Below are positions 13,501 through 28,500 of a stretch of DNA of 64,000 nt, piece by piece (position 1 is the stretch's first letter; every line of letters starts with the position of its first letter). A program made the translations under genes and the position numbers. The notes beneath the pieces were generated by a model. That model ran no database searches, was not told the DNA's origin, and saw nothing but the letters and a program-made list of their open reading frames with translations. Source of the stretch: Galaxea fascicularis (Eukaryota; Cnidaria; Anthozoa; Scleractinia; Euphylliidae); the NCBI GenBank assembly GCA_948470475.1, contig OX419347.1:16344175-16408174 (forward strand), written 5' to 3'.

Positions 13501-16500
13501 ACTTCCAGAACGATGAACACTTTTATATTTGCTATGGCAAGAAAGTTTAATGGCTAGATTTTTATCGATACGATAGCCCTTTTAGTTTTGTTACGGCGCG
13601 CGTAGTAGTGATAATAATGATAATGATAATGATGATACTTTTAATTAATTCACATTTATAGTCAATATATTTTATTTAATTTATTATTATGTCACAATAT
13701 TGTAAATTGCTGGTATAATAAGATGTGTAAATACGTTTATCAATTTTAAATTTTAAATTTTTTGGATTGTAAAAATGTGTAATTCAGCCCTCGGGCTGCG
13801 AATGCATTTAAGATTAAACTAGCTATCTATCTATCTCAAAATTGTAAATGGTCTTCACTCAGGAATCATATCATAGCAAAAGGCGGACTGAAGTAGCTTA
13901 CGTTTACCTTTACGCGTCCATAAGCTACATAAGCCCTGAATTGTGCTCCGAAACGACTGTACGACAGCTGGAAAGTCTTCACCCACTGATGAGATTCTCT
14001 GCGACCTTGTAAAGCGATACCTTTCACGATACTCAACTGCCTCAAGTCGATCTGAAGCCATTGTTTGGTGTTGCGATACCTTGCTACCCAGGCCCCTGTT
14101 CGGCTGTGGCTGGCATAGATGTTTAGTCGCGCTCGGTCAGGTCCGTGATTATAGTTGTACGACGACGAGGCTCGAAGGTGACCCGACATGATTCGGCGGT
14201 CTTCCATACCAAGAGGCATTGTGAAACGATCTGTGAAGCAAAATACACTGTTAAAGTGCACCTAACCCAAAATATTTTGTTGCTTAAATGTATCTTTGCA
14301 CCTGTTCGAAACACATTAAGCCTTTTTCCGCCTTGTTAAACCAAATCTTGACTATTTATAGCCTATAACGACCGAGCTAGTAAGGGGCATGGGTCTTTTT
14401 CTTACATGACGTCACAAACTATTGGCATGTATTTTTACAAAGACTTAATGCCATGCAAATCAGGAAGTAAGGAATAGACCCAGCTACTTTCAAGCTCGGT
14501 CGTGGACAGATCATGGCTAAATTATGTAACTTTTACAGCCTATAAAAAGTCTATATTTGGTTTAAATAGGCTCAAAACGGCGCAATATGTTTCGGACAGG
14601 TTCAAAGATTTATTTAAGCAAAAAAACTATTTTGGGATTAGACGCACTTTAACTATGCAAACCACAAATTGGCGAAACGTACGCAATACAATGTTAATAG
14701 TTCAGGGTGAGGCTTAAGCCATACTGCAAATTTTGCCGTGTCAGACAAAAAACAATCGTGTTTTTTTATTCACAAAGACTGAAACTGTTTTAAAGAAATG
14801 TGCATCTTTGAATCAGTACGGAGAGGAAAAAAACAACACAGTTACATGTACGCTATGCACCCTTGTAATGGCACTATAGATCTAGTAACAGTGCTTTTCC
14901 GCGCCCGCCACCATATATGTGTTTCGCTCACTCGACACCAGCTGTGCATTTTCCCGCGCTTGAAACTGGTTGTTTGCTTCTGGCTTTACAGGTTATTTCA
15001 GTGCGTTATCGTAGATTCCGCTGCGATTGGTTGAGACCTGGTAACTTGAGTTCCACTTTTACACATTCGATCGACTGTTCGAGTGATTAAAATGCACTAA
15101 ATAAACGGGATATTTACCCGTACGACATCCATAGAACTCCACTCTCATGGAAATATGACGGTACCATCCCCACGGGTGAATACGGACATAGCGTCCTCGG
15201 ATAGCGGGAACGAAAGGATACGACTTCACTGTGTTTCGGTCCCGGTTAGCACTGAAATACTAGAGAATCAAAGAAAGAATAACAGTTTGCCTGGATACCT
15301 TGATGATCATAAAAGAATTACCACGTTCTGAACTGCTTAGGTACCATTACTTACAGTAATAAGTATCATCATAGGATTCATGAAAGCGTGGTGAGATCCT
15401 TATATAAAACTTGCAGAATTTAACACTCTTTGGAACACAGAGTACGAAATTCTCTACCGTGGCAGCATTGCCTTGGAAAAATCCTTCGCATAAAACTAAC
15501 CGCTCCCTCAAATTCATCTAGTCAGTCAGTCACTCGTTCTTACTTTAAACACGAACCTCCAGACAACCAGTTTTGTCCTCTCTGATTTGCTGACTTTGAT
15601 GTTGTCGTTTCGTTTGCTTTACAACAAACGCGGTTTTTTGACAGGAAACGAGTTGTTTCACTCACTAATCAAATTTCCAAGCGTTTTGGTTGTTAAAATG
15701 CATTATGTTCGAAATAAAACGTGAACTACAACTTTCCAGTAACGTCACTGAAAAACTAGAGAGCCTCAGGCATTGTTGACACGGACTCGGTTTCATCTGT
15801 GACCGCATCGATTTCGATGCGGTTACGCCTTTCGTTTACACGGCGCCGGTCAAGTTCGTTATCAGAACCGGGTCGTTTTGAAAACACTTTCAAAATTAGA
15901 GCGTTTTCAAAACGATACGGTTTCATTGGTCGTGAAAACGGCAAAACCGCATCGATCTAAAAACGGTGACATATTTTGGTGCGAAATTGGCTGGTTCGCG
16001 AAGGGTAAACATGGTGAATTTCGCACGGAGTGCAGCGCTTTGTTGCACGATAACAACTTTGATCTGTGGTTTAACTTCGCTTTTTCAGCTTTTATGTATT
16101 TTTTCATATACTTTCTATAAACCGAGAGACATATCGTAATAACAGGCAGAGATGTCTTGAAATGTTGACTTAATAGTCGATACGCTCCACAGTAACGAAG
16201 AGAAAAGCGAAACGATGATTCTGGATTCGGCTTGGGAGAATTCGTGTTTGGTGGGAAAACTCTTTACTCGTTCCCAGAACCACCTGACGAAGCGCAAGGG
16301 CCTGAGAACGAGATCGCCATGACGTGATAGGTTCCGTATAAACACTTCGAAACCGTGTCGATTTGGATGCCGTTTCGAGGTCATGAAACCGTATCGATTG
16401 GAAACCGCGTCCGTATAAACGATGCCTCAATTGTATTAGAGACTTTCTTACCATTACAATACATTACCTTTCTGTTATTACGTTCTTTATACTCAGAAAA

Positions 16501-19500
16501 GTGCATTCTATCCAAGCTATGAGATACATAGTACTGTGTCACCCACTGGTTTGCATCTTGTCTTCCCTGGGTCGTGATCCGAATGATCTTCGCTGCTCCA
16601 CCAAAGTCAACCTGCAGCCACTGATACCGATTATTGTATCTCGAGGACCAGGCCCCTATGTACCGCCCACGGCGACGGCCATGGAGACGAGCAAGGTGCG
16701 CGGCGTGGTAAGTGTCCCACGCAGACGACGCTGTGATCATGTGATTTTTGAGACGACCAGACTGTAATCCCATTGGTCGGTTACAGAGTGTACCTATGAG
16801 CGGAAACAACACAAAGAGATGTATTTTTTATGGAGCTTTCATGGTTGTTACTACGAAAAGCAACGCAAATGAGTTACAGCATTTACGCAGATTTAGCAAA
16901 TACAACGCGACGACAGAGACGACAGCGCGCAGATCTAATACTCGAGTTGACCAATGGCAGAACGGCAAATTGAACACCGGAATTCACGCTCAGCCTTCCA
17001 AGCGCATTAGCGTTATCATTTGACGTTGTGTTGTCTTTGCTGAATCTGACTAATAAACGGTGCGAAATTGTCACGCGAGCCGCATGGGCAATGAGGATGA
17101 AACAATTGGCAATGTTCAGGAGACGTAAGTTTTAAGGTCCTCACCGTTTCACATTAGAAAAAAGAAAGAAAACTCACCTAGTCTGCAGCCATACAACTCC
17201 ACCCGCATGGCAATATAACTATACCACGTTCTGGGATGAATACGAACATAGCGTGTTTTAAGTGAAGGTCTAAATTGGTGAAACACAACGAGATGCCTCT
17301 CCATGTTGCCTTGGAAGACCTTAAAGAAACAAAGAATGATACAAAAAACCGATGAGAGTTATTTTTTAAATAGGTGGGTATTTGAAAAAAGTAGCCGAGA
17401 GCTACTTAATAAATGTTGAAACTTTTTCAGCTGTTAAAGTTGTTTTTGTATGAAAGTAGCCGCAATTTAGCTCGTAGTAGCCGGGTGAAATCCCTGGCCC
17501 CCGGTCCTTAAATACCGCACTGGGTGAGCTTGAACGTTTAAAGGAAACTGTCAAAGGTTATGAAAATACATTACCAGTAACCTGATTTATGAAAATTGAT
17601 TGCTTATTCCGGCAATTTCTGTGCAAAGCAAAGTTTTAAGTTAGAATCTGAAGGTGAAATCTTACAGTGCGACCATTACAATCAAACCTTTAAACCCTGA
17701 GTGATCAGCAGAGTGGTCGCGAGAATTGAGGACAGGATCACACAAGATTAGTTTGCTTGATATTTTAACAATTTCTCCCTACGTCTTCAATTGGAAATGT
17801 GTAGGGGCAACAAAAGAGAATTGAAATTTTGATCTTAGGGTCTACAGGGTTAAGGTCATTGTTGCAAATCACAGCCTCTACTTCTATTCCTTGCGTTACG
17901 CACAGCGGTTCTAACTTCAAAATCCTGAAGTAAGACCATAGCACGAAAACGAAAGCTATAGACAATCATTTTCCAGAATATTGCAAGTGTAGTAATCACG
18001 CGTGGTGTTCCTTGGAGGTAAAACATTAAAATAGGGCCTTGCACTGGTGAAGACACAAGTCATCGTTCTCATTAGTTCATTAAGTCACAGATCGAAATTA
18101 GGTTTAATTAATTAATTTATAAGAAACTAATTAGTCTGCCACGGATTAAGAACAACCCTAACGTAATACTATTTGATCCATAGCCTGAAACTAGCATTGA
18201 GGTTGAAGAGCTTATTGGCTCCAAGAAAACACTCGGCTTCCTGGCCAACAGTTTCAACCTTTACAATTTCGTTTTATTTGTTCAGCTTTGATTTAAAAAG
18301 TGTTCCCATTTCTAATTTACCTTGATTGTTCTTCCATGTTTAACAGGAAAGAATCTTACTCCGTTGTTACTGTAGGACACTGTATATGATTTAACCCACT
18401 GATTCGCGTCATATCGACCCTGGGTAGCGATTCTCTTCACTCTTGTGGCTACGCCCAAGTCAATCTGTAACCACTGATTCCTGTTCCGATACTTAGCAAC
18501 CCAGCCACCACGCATTGAACCATAATTTCGCGCCTGAAGCCTCGCGCTCCAGGGTCCGTAGTAATGGTTGTACATGGAGGAAGCTGTCAGCATTCCTTTC
18601 GTGACTCGGCCATCTTGCATTCCCAACGGTAAATCGCAAGGATCTGTTTATCAATGACCAAAGCATATACAGAATTTCAGCTGCTTTCCAGAGGTTGTTG
18701 TTTATTGGATGCGACTGTTTATCTGCGAGCCAGCGAAGACGAGGCCGCAAGTTTTTGCGCTTTTCGATTGTTTTCTAAAAATTGCTAACAAAACAGTCAC
18801 AACAAAATCAACAAGCTTAGTGTATTTCTCGAGAAATACTTTGGCAACGGACCTACGCCGCGATACTACTTTTCCGTGAAATTGCCTCGCGCTTGAAAGC
18901 AAAAATAATTACTAGTTTGGCCGCGGTTTTAAACTACAGGTGAAAGGATCGTCACAAACAAATAGCTGTGCCGATAAACTAGAAAGAACCGGGAAAACTT
19001 TGTACATGCGTCAGGATTCATTAGTATCAAGAAAGCTCTGCACGTGCGTTAGGGATCATTAGTGTCAAGAAAGCTCTGTACGTGCATCAGGATTCATTAG
19101 TATCAAGAAAGCTCTGCACGTGCGTCAGGATTCATTAGTATCAAGAAAGCTCTGCACGTGTGTTAGGGATCATTAGTGTCAAGAAAGCTCTGCACGTGTG
19201 TTAGGGATCATTAGTGTCAAGAAAGTTCTGCACGTGCGTCAGGATTCATTAGTATCAAGAAAGCTCTACACGCGCGCTATCTTATTACCTTGTTCATTGC
19301 ATTCCTTTGCCGTCTTTTTAGGTTCGGTGTTTTTCAAATCCTTCTAGTTTGGCACATTTGGCACATGGATTCGCTCTGACGAAGGGCTAGCGCTCGAAAC
19401 GTCAGCTTTTAGAATCCCTGTACGGTGGTCAATTTACATTTATCAACTCTGTTGATAATACCAAAATCTTTGTGTACATTTATATAAAGTGATTAAGTCT

Positions 19501-22500
19501 TTTTCTTTTTCCATACGACTTTAGCTGATGTTTTTCTCTTGGAGTCTAAGAGTAACGAATTGTTCCCAAATTTGATTTAGCCTAAGTTTTGGACCCCAAG
19601 AATGAAAATTCGTATGACTGAGCATCTTTAAGCTATCTAAGTCAACGAAAACGTCCATTACCCGTTCGATATCCGTACAGCTCGACCCTCATGGAGATGC
19701 GACGAGACCATCCTTTGGGGTGAATACGAACGTAACGCGCCAAAAGTGGTGGATTGATGGCGTGCGTGACAATTGTGTTACGGTCACGGTTTCCTTGGAA
19801 GTACTGCAAACACAAAATAATATGTGTTTAGCGATCGCAGCGATCGTAGCGATCATATGGAAACGCCTTGGTCTGCTACTGCAGCGATCGTAGCGACTGC
19901 GATCGCCGCAATCACTGAGATAGAACAATTTCTATTTGGCGATCGTGGCGATCGCAACGATCAAAATTTACCGCATAGCCTTAATTTCAGCGGACAAACA
20001 AATTATATCGATCGCTGAATTTTGGTTTTTGCAGCGATCGTTCGTCTCGTGATCGCAGCGACTGCAACGATCGTGGCGATCATATGGAAACCAGTGTCAT
20101 TTCACGTAAACACTTACAGGAAGCACATTTTCACTGGAGAAATTAAAAACTTGAGAGAAATGGTTGTGTCCTGGAGAAACCTTCTCAGAATAACTAGAAG
20201 AACTCAGTCCGGTCAAACAAAGAGTCAAGTTGGCTATGCTACACGGCGATTCTAAAGTCGTCTGCTTGCTGATTAAACATCGATCAAACAGGGCGGTCTG
20301 GGTGATCACTCTCCACAAACCTTTGACATAGGTCCTGCAGCTTAATTTGGCGCAGAAGAGATCACAAAGAGCTTTTTAATCCATTAATCGATGTCAATTA
20401 ACTCAACTTGTTTCTGAATTAGACTTAGGCAAAGAAAAATGTGCGTGTCCATTCATTCTCGGTTAGGATGGGGACGTTAATGTCAAAATACATAAAGGAA
20501 GGTCCATATATGAAAGATCGGGCAACTTCACGACTTAAATCAACTTGAAAATAGATTGAAAGAAACTTACCGAACATGTTTGAAGACGTGGTTTGTCGAT
20601 CGAAAGGTTAATCACTGTTTCATTTGCGATTATTCGTCTGATTTTTAGCCCTGGTTGAAGCACCTTTCGAATGGCGAAACGGCGCCACAGATTCATTCAA
20701 CCTTGCCGCGTTCTCGCTATGTCACATGTTTACCGTCACGCCACTGCGTGACCATTCGTTCTTCCTCAAGTGGGGTGGGGGCAAAAGGCACTCCCATATA
20801 AAAGTGATATACTTGTAGGGATCTGTCGCCCCAAAGGGTGTGATTTTTGAGCCGTTTTGGTCCGAAAAAGGTAAACGTTTTGACCACTGTCGCCTGAAGT
20901 TGAGTCGTTACAGCTGAATTTCCAGGTGTACCCATACGGGTTATTTCGAGAATAATGACGATATAATACTGAAAACCCTAGTTTTAATCTAAATACGGCC
21001 GATCTGAGACGAGTTGCAAACATTAAACACTGGCAACGAAAAGTAGAATTCTATTTCTAAGAAAGAAACAGTGGCGCCGCATACCTTATCTTGGCTTTTA
21101 AATCTGTGTATCGCCCAGTGAATACCATCCAAACTGGAGGAGATAATGTACCGTGTTACCCACTCGTTGTAGTCAGCCCGACCCTGTGTGGCTACTTTTG
21201 TGATTTTCATTGGTCTAGACAAATCAAACTTTATCCACTGATAATTGTTGTTGACTCTTGCAACCCAGGCCCCTGCGTAGCTTCCTTGCTTTTGACGGCC
21301 CAGTCTCCCAAGCCAAGCGGCATGTTTGTTGTTCAATTCTGAAGAGGCTGTGATTTTAGAGTTTCTTAGTCGTCCGTTTTGTAAGCCTAACGGTTTGCTG
21401 CCTCTAGACACTGCAATAGTCAAATAGGACATTAATAATTGTTTGGAAAAAAAATTGCAAACTGAAGGAGAGGATTTAACCTAACTCCTCCTACTGTAAG
21501 GACGATACAGGGTAACTGAGCGGAAATGAGCTAACGCTTATTAATTCTTCTTTCTAGCCGCTATCAAACCTTGTACATTAGTTAAGATAATTCGGGGTTA
21601 TATCAAGATAACACTCTCTGGCTCAGTGATAAGTTTGTCTATTCTCAACACCTGTCTGCCGGTAGGCTCGATTACCAGCCGCTGTTTCGGGAAATGAGCC
21701 TGCGCTCACCCCCCGAGCCTACCAGCGGAAATCGAGCCTAGTCTGCTGGACAATGTAGTGACATTATAAGGACATCAGAAGTTACCGGCTAATCACTTCT
21801 GGGAGTTAGAGGGTTCACGGATACATGTGTAATGACAAAGAGCTCTTGACTACGTGAAATGTTCTTTTTCATTATATTAATTTATATTTGATAGTATTGT
21901 TTAGAAAAGGAAGAGAACTATCTTTGTCTAGTTTTACGCTCTATGTGAGGTGAAAAAAGCATATAATATTAGATGGGAAGATTTAACACAAAGCCGATCA
22001 GAAAAGCTTAAGCACTGGGGTGAGCTCGCTAGAGGCGACAAAAAAAGATGGCGTTGAATAGGGTGAACTTAGCGGCATCAGACAGTCAAAGTATTACCAC
22101 TCCACCCAGATGAAATGCTTCTTCATCACAGGATACCCAACATTAAATAACTAGGAGTATTTCTACTCCCCTTGTTCATCAAAGGATACCTAGCTTGAGG
22201 CAACTGGCAATATTACCACGTTCACCAGGATGTATACCCAATACGATATGAAGAAGAAGTTGGACGTACCATAGCAGCCGTAAACTTCGGCTCTCAATGA
22301 CATCCAGCTATACCAGCTTCTTGGGTGAATACGAACGTACACGGCGCTAAAAGGCTTTGCAAAGTCATGCTGGACAATGGTGTGCCTATTGCTATTTCCA
22401 CTAAAAATCTGAGGAAGGAAGTTAAAACAATTAATTCTACAGACATTCATTGACCTTAGCCTTATCTCAGCGGACTTGATCGATATTACGCAATCAGCCT

Positions 22501-25500
22501 TTCCAAATTCTAATCTTGTTTAACCTTTTTCTAGCTGCCAATAAATACTTGCTGCAAGTCTTCACTTAAAGCGAAGGGAGACCCTAAAATGTGACCATGC
22601 CAACTGAGAAAGCAAGTGAGCAATGTTTTCAGCTGTCTTGTTTTTCCTTCTGTTCAATGTTGAGTCTGTGGATAAATTACTTTATTCTAACCAAAGACCG
22701 CTACCACTATCTTGGCTGTTGGAATAAAGACAGTTGAGCTGCCATTTTAATTAATGTCTTCAATTTAATTCAGCTAGATTTTCATTGTACGCAAACAGCA
22801 AATCAAAGAGGTTTTCAGTTCAGCATCGAAAGTTTTTTCTGGTTTTGCACTGTTTTACTCTGTGATTGGCCAGCAAAACTCGCGCCACTTTTTCAACCAA
22901 TGAGATTCACAACCACTACTAATCGCGACTTGTTCGCCCATTTTCCCGCGCTTTGCGCCAGCTACAAATAATTGTTTCGTATTCTGATTGGCTCATTATG
23001 CTTTTTGTATCTCTTTTCACTGGTCAGAGTTGATACTTTGGTCATCCAATTGAAGACCGCTCTAGGAGAATATTTCTCACCTTAGTTCCCCGTCCTTCAC
23101 GGTAGTACCGGACGTTAGTGGAATCCGGGCTGTAAGAAACCGTATACTGTTTCACCCACTGATTGGCATCCTGCCTTCCCTGAGTCGCTATTCCTGTTAC
23201 CTTGGCAACCACCACAAAACTAACTTGAAACCATTGATTGTGATTGTTAGTCCGCGCGCTCCATGACCAGCGGTGATTCAACCTACCGTGCCATGGCGCC
23301 AGGTAAGCATTGTAGTACGTAGACGCTGTTAAATGGCCGTCAGTGATACGCTTGTCTTCAAGACCAATTGGAAGGTAGCAACCACCTGAGGATGAGAGAA
23401 AACATATAGTAAATGAGGTTTTCCCTTTCGCCGTTCTCGTGCGAGATGTTCTCTTAGGCCTCACGTTATGTTTTGGACTGCCTCAGACTGATCAGTTTGG
23501 AGAAAGGAATAGTAAGCATGAATCCATTACATAATGTGCAATCCCAAATCATGCTTAATCCTAATCCAAGCGCTAATAGTCTAATGCAATGGTAACCCTA
23601 AACGTCGCCCTTGCCTCAGTACTAATTCTGACCCTTGCTCTTGGCTTTTAGTGAGCGTGCATCATGAATGTGTACCCGAAAGTTTTATATGGTGATCCGC
23701 TCGAATAGCTTAAGCAGCAGGGCTTAGGCTCGAAAAGACAGACCTACCTAGCGATTGGGAAAACTCTGAGAGAAACGCAAACAAACGTTTTGTCCTCAGT
23801 TCCCATCGATATCCTCCCTCTATCCTAAATACCTACAATTTAGCCATTAGCCTCTTTCTTCTGGCTTTTCAAGGACACAAGCAAACAAGATTAGTGCTGA
23901 GGTTAGTATTGTTTAGAAATAGTTAGATTTTCAGGATCTTTCAATAATTCCCAAAATTGACAGAATGCGATAGGTTTTATTCAAATTCTTTACATCGGCA
24001 AAAATGTTGGCAAAAATTAAATACCTTGGGAACAACCATAAAACTCCAGCCTCATAGAGATATGACCATACCATCCCCATGGATGGACCCTGATGTAACG
24101 AGCCTTGATTCGTGGGAACAAACGATGCTGTACAACGCTGTTTTGGTCCCTGTTTCCTGTGAAATACTGTTAAAATAAAAGGTGACGGACTAGTCGAACA
24201 CTCGACTGTATTAGTCTTATCAGCGATGGTCCAATTTGGAAAAAGATAGCTGGCTCCTAGCCATATATGTTCGAATATTTTGACCTTCAACTTCTCTTTA
24301 CACGAGTAGTCCGAAACAGGAATGGAGGGGATGGAGGGGATGGAGGAGAGGGAAAACACGAGCCTTCCATTTTACCTATTATTTTCTGGCTCCCCTTCCC
24401 CCTCCCCTAGCCATTTTGGTTTTAGACGAATCGCTTGCTCTAGAATATGTCATAATATAGAATTTCCCACCGACTGTAAGCGGTCTCTTTCATCTCCTTA
24501 GTGCCATTGATTTAGAGTAGTGAGCGAATAGTCTACCTACAGGCGTTCGAAGGGGAGGGGAAGTGGGGAATTTGGGTGCGCAAGATGGCCGAGGTCGCGG
24601 GAGTAGGGAGTGAAAGGAACGCCCGCAGTGATGCGAGTTGCGAACAAGGAAGCCGGGATTTATGTTCTCACACGAAATAAACCTCTTTCATACTCTTTTT
24701 CCACTACGCAAATCAAGTGCAACATGGCATTTCATCCTTTCTTATTTTCTCAATGCTTATTTGTCTACTTCAGTTTGTATACTTTGTTCCGGTTTTGTTC
24801 CCAGTTTGTCTCTTAATTCGACAATTGTTCAATACTCACCTTCCGATTGCTGTTGATTTTAAACTCAGCAAAGTGGGCTCCGTCCTGGCTGTATGACAAA
24901 TAGAACTGAGTCACCCACTGACGGGCATCTTGTCTTCCCTGGATAGCAAGCTTCACCAGTCGCATCGCGCGGCCAAAATCAGTTTGCAGCCACTGGTAAC
25001 GAGTGTTGTGGCGCGCAGACCAGGCCCCCACCCTCGCTCCTCTTCGCCGCAAGTGAAGCCTGGCGTTGTAAGGACCATGGTTTCTGTCCCAGCTTGATGA
25101 GGCTGAAAGCTGGTGGGCTCTGATGCGTCCATTTTGCATACCAAGGGGCTGGTTACAACGTTTTCCTGTTGTAAAGAAAATTGTAGAACATTTGAAACTA
25201 GATTCTGGCATCGTTTAAAGATTACTGAAAAGGATATTAAATGAAAGGTATATGTGTTCTATTTAGTCGAACATACTGCCTCATAAGACTTCAATTATAA
25301 AACTCCTTAGTTTAAATGAAAGCAAATTAAGCATTCTTTCTAAATCTGCGGGGTTCAAAATATTTACCACCTGTACCTGGAAGTGTTTGGAGAGAACTCA
25401 CTGATCATTGCGAGAAAGACGTTTTCGCACTGTGGTCTTAACTAGTTTATAAGACCCGAAGCAGGCACTAGACAAAAAAGGAAGGCATCAGTAGACCAGC

Positions 25501-28500
25501 GCGCGGGGGAAGGAGACACGCGTTTCCTCCCGCGTGCCGGCCTCGTTACCTCGCGCTCCGTTTTTCTGCTGTTTTTGGTACACGGGCTCCACACTAGACA
25601 CCCTATTGAAGAACTGTATGACAGTCAGAATTCTTACCATACACGCAGCCGTAGAATTCAACTCTCATGCAAGCATAGGAATTCCAAGATACTGGATAGA
25701 CTCTGAAGTATCGTCCATACAGCGGCCGAGCAAATTTGTGTTGGACGATAATGTATCGGTCGTAGTTTCCAGGGAATATCTACAAGCAAGAAACAAATAT
25801 TAAAATCACACTTTTCACAGAGGCGCGAAACATTGAGTTTCCTTTTTGGACCCTGCACGATCAATTTTATTCTTTCACAAGCTGATTCATTATGCAAAAG
25901 AATTTCACCTCTCGTAAAAGTCGCATATGTACATGTGGGCAACCTTGCACGGGTGTCACAACAGATAAAAAAGCATAAGTAAAAAGGGCAATCGACGGAA
26001 AAAGGTCGACTACTGAAATTATTTTCCAGACGTGCTAGGTACTTGTCAGAGCATTTCAAGAAAAAGAAAAGTTTTAATTTTTGAACTGAAGAACAGTATG
26101 TATATCTGACGCTTTGTTTTGAAATATTGGCAATCTATAGTATCGTGAAGCACCTTTAACAATATCGTTACGGACGATCTACTTTAGCATTATTGGGATT
26201 TTTGGAACAACATTATATCTGAAACACAGTGGTGTTTGCTACTGGTTCACAGCGATTTCGCAGACATTTGTATCCGATTTTGTCCCAGTAAGAACAAACT
26301 AAATAAGACAAATTGCCCCTAAAACCGCTTGCTCGACCACCTCCCATCCTTTCTACCTGATTTTCCTGAGTTTAGTCAGTAAAGTACTTTCCAAATAAAA
26401 AAAACCATACCTTTGTTTTACGTCCCTCACGATATGGAACAAATCGGTTTTTATTTCGCGCATACTTTATATAATACTTCTTCACCCAGTAATTCGCATT
26501 ATACAATCCCTGCGTAGCAACACGCGTCACTTTCGTCATAGCTAGAAAGTCTATTTGTAACCACGGGCGTCTTTCATTTCGCCTGGGCCACCATCCTCCC
26601 CGCGGTCTGTTGAGTCTGCCGTTCCAAGGCCCATAATATGCTCCATTGTAAGAGGAGGCTGTCATGACCTGATCGGCAACACGACCGTCCTCAACACCAA
26701 GAGGCATGTCACAGCGGTCTGTTTTAAAATACAAACAAGGGCCGGGTGAGATTCACGGTTTTACATACGACCATTATTATAAATCATGAACGGGATCATT
26801 GGATAACACAATTTTGAAGTTTCCATTGGCTAAGCGGCTACGATGATGAAGCGGCATGGAATACCAGTTATCATCCTGTACATGCTCGAGAAATAAATTG
26901 TCTCTCAGTCTTCTTGCCAAATGAAATCAACAGAGTCCAGCAAAATTCCTTCGTTACCTTTCATAAAACAATTTATTGTTCTTGCTCTTGTTGGACATGA
27001 CATTCTTAAATGTTAATCATAACAATAACAGGTTTAAGGCTAGGATACCCGTTCTCAACCAATTGGAAATACCCTTGATTGAGGTTTGCCTCAACTTCTT
27101 GATCCTCTTTACTTGTTCTATCAGATTCGCCTCGTTAGCGCAGTAGGCAGCGCGTCAGTCTCATAATCTAGAGCAGAAATCTGAAGGTCGTGAGTTCGAT
27201 CCTCACACGAGGCAATGATTCTATTTTTTTATGGTTTTCTTTCCCTTCTCAGTCTTTTTCTTATTCCTTTACTTGACAGCTTTTGTCCTCTTTCATTTGA
27301 TTATTCCTTAACCTCTTCCGGCATTCATTCGTTTCTTTCTTCATGTCAATTCATTCCTACCTTCAATCATTTCCGCTGTTTCATACTCATGTTAAAAGAA
27401 GGAAGAATCCGACGGTAAGTTAAGGAGTTAAGTAATGTTTTTTGCGTACGAGAGGAAAATCTTGAAGTAATCTCTTGAAAAATGTCCACTTGCATAGTCC
27501 GTGTCTACATTCAAACCACAGTGATCGGAGAACTATATAACATGATATTTGTGGAATAGTTAACTAAATTTGACGGCCGCGGGTAAGTAGTTAAGATAAG
27601 AAAGGGATTGCTCACATTCTTAAGAGCACTTACTCCATGGGGCTCCGTATAACTCAAGTCTCACTGCAATTCGTGAGTGCCAGCCCCTTGGCCAGAAACG
27701 AAAGTATCTTGCCAAGAGCGCAGGTCTAAAAGCATGGGTCCGGACGGAATATCGATCATAGTTGCCTTGGAATTGCTGAAAAACAGAAGAATGCCAACGT
27801 GTTATGTATTTGAACAATTAGTTGGTTAATTCCCTGCCAAATTTGTCATGACACAGTTTACTGCACGTATTTTTTATTACTGTCGGTCAGCTTTACGAAA
27901 GCAATAGGAGATATAAAGAAAAAACGGGACCAACAGGGATTCGGACAATTTAGACAAATAATAAAACGTAATTATTCAATGATTTTTATAACGCTATTAC
28001 ACTAATTACCCATAGCGCTTTACAATTTTAGTAGTAGGAATAAAAGCAATAGAAAACGAATTACAATCCAGTAGAATTTAAGATGCCTAATTATCAACAA
28101 CTAATCCTATTATTGTCTAAAAATCAAAAACATAATAAGAAAAAGAAAAATTACCTAGAAATAGTATCAATATCCAGTTATTTTTGTATGTATGTTTGGT
28201 TGGAGTCTCTTTTCCAATTTATTTATTATTTCTTATTTTGTTTCCTTGGGCACCAACAGACAGGTCATCCTTTCGTGAGTACCGTGGCGTACCTTAACAG
28301 CGTTCCACCAGTGCTTCGCTTGAGCGAAGTAGACCCCATCCGTACCATAAAACACATAATAAGCAGTCACCCACTGATTTGAATCTTGTCGTCCCTGAGT
28401 TTCAATGCCAGTTATCTTCATCGCGCGACCGAGGTCCACTTGTAGCCACTGATTGTGATTATTGTACCTGCTTACCCACGCACCAACGTAGCGGCCGCGC

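Larger units (their letters stand above)
9984..18320. other. Introns of D12-D16 without recognised content
   Basis: I looked in 10407-11175, 11499-12090, 12831-13105, 13251-13907, 14231-15117, 16794-17177 and 17320-18320. They hold A/T-rich or mixed sequence, short microsatellites near 13615 and 13825, and no further exon, RNA gene or clear element. Confidence 0.5.

Noticed and set aside
18998..19275. CRISPR-like regular repeat
   Set aside because: The 38-bp units are directly tandem without spacers, and the genome is plainly an animal one.
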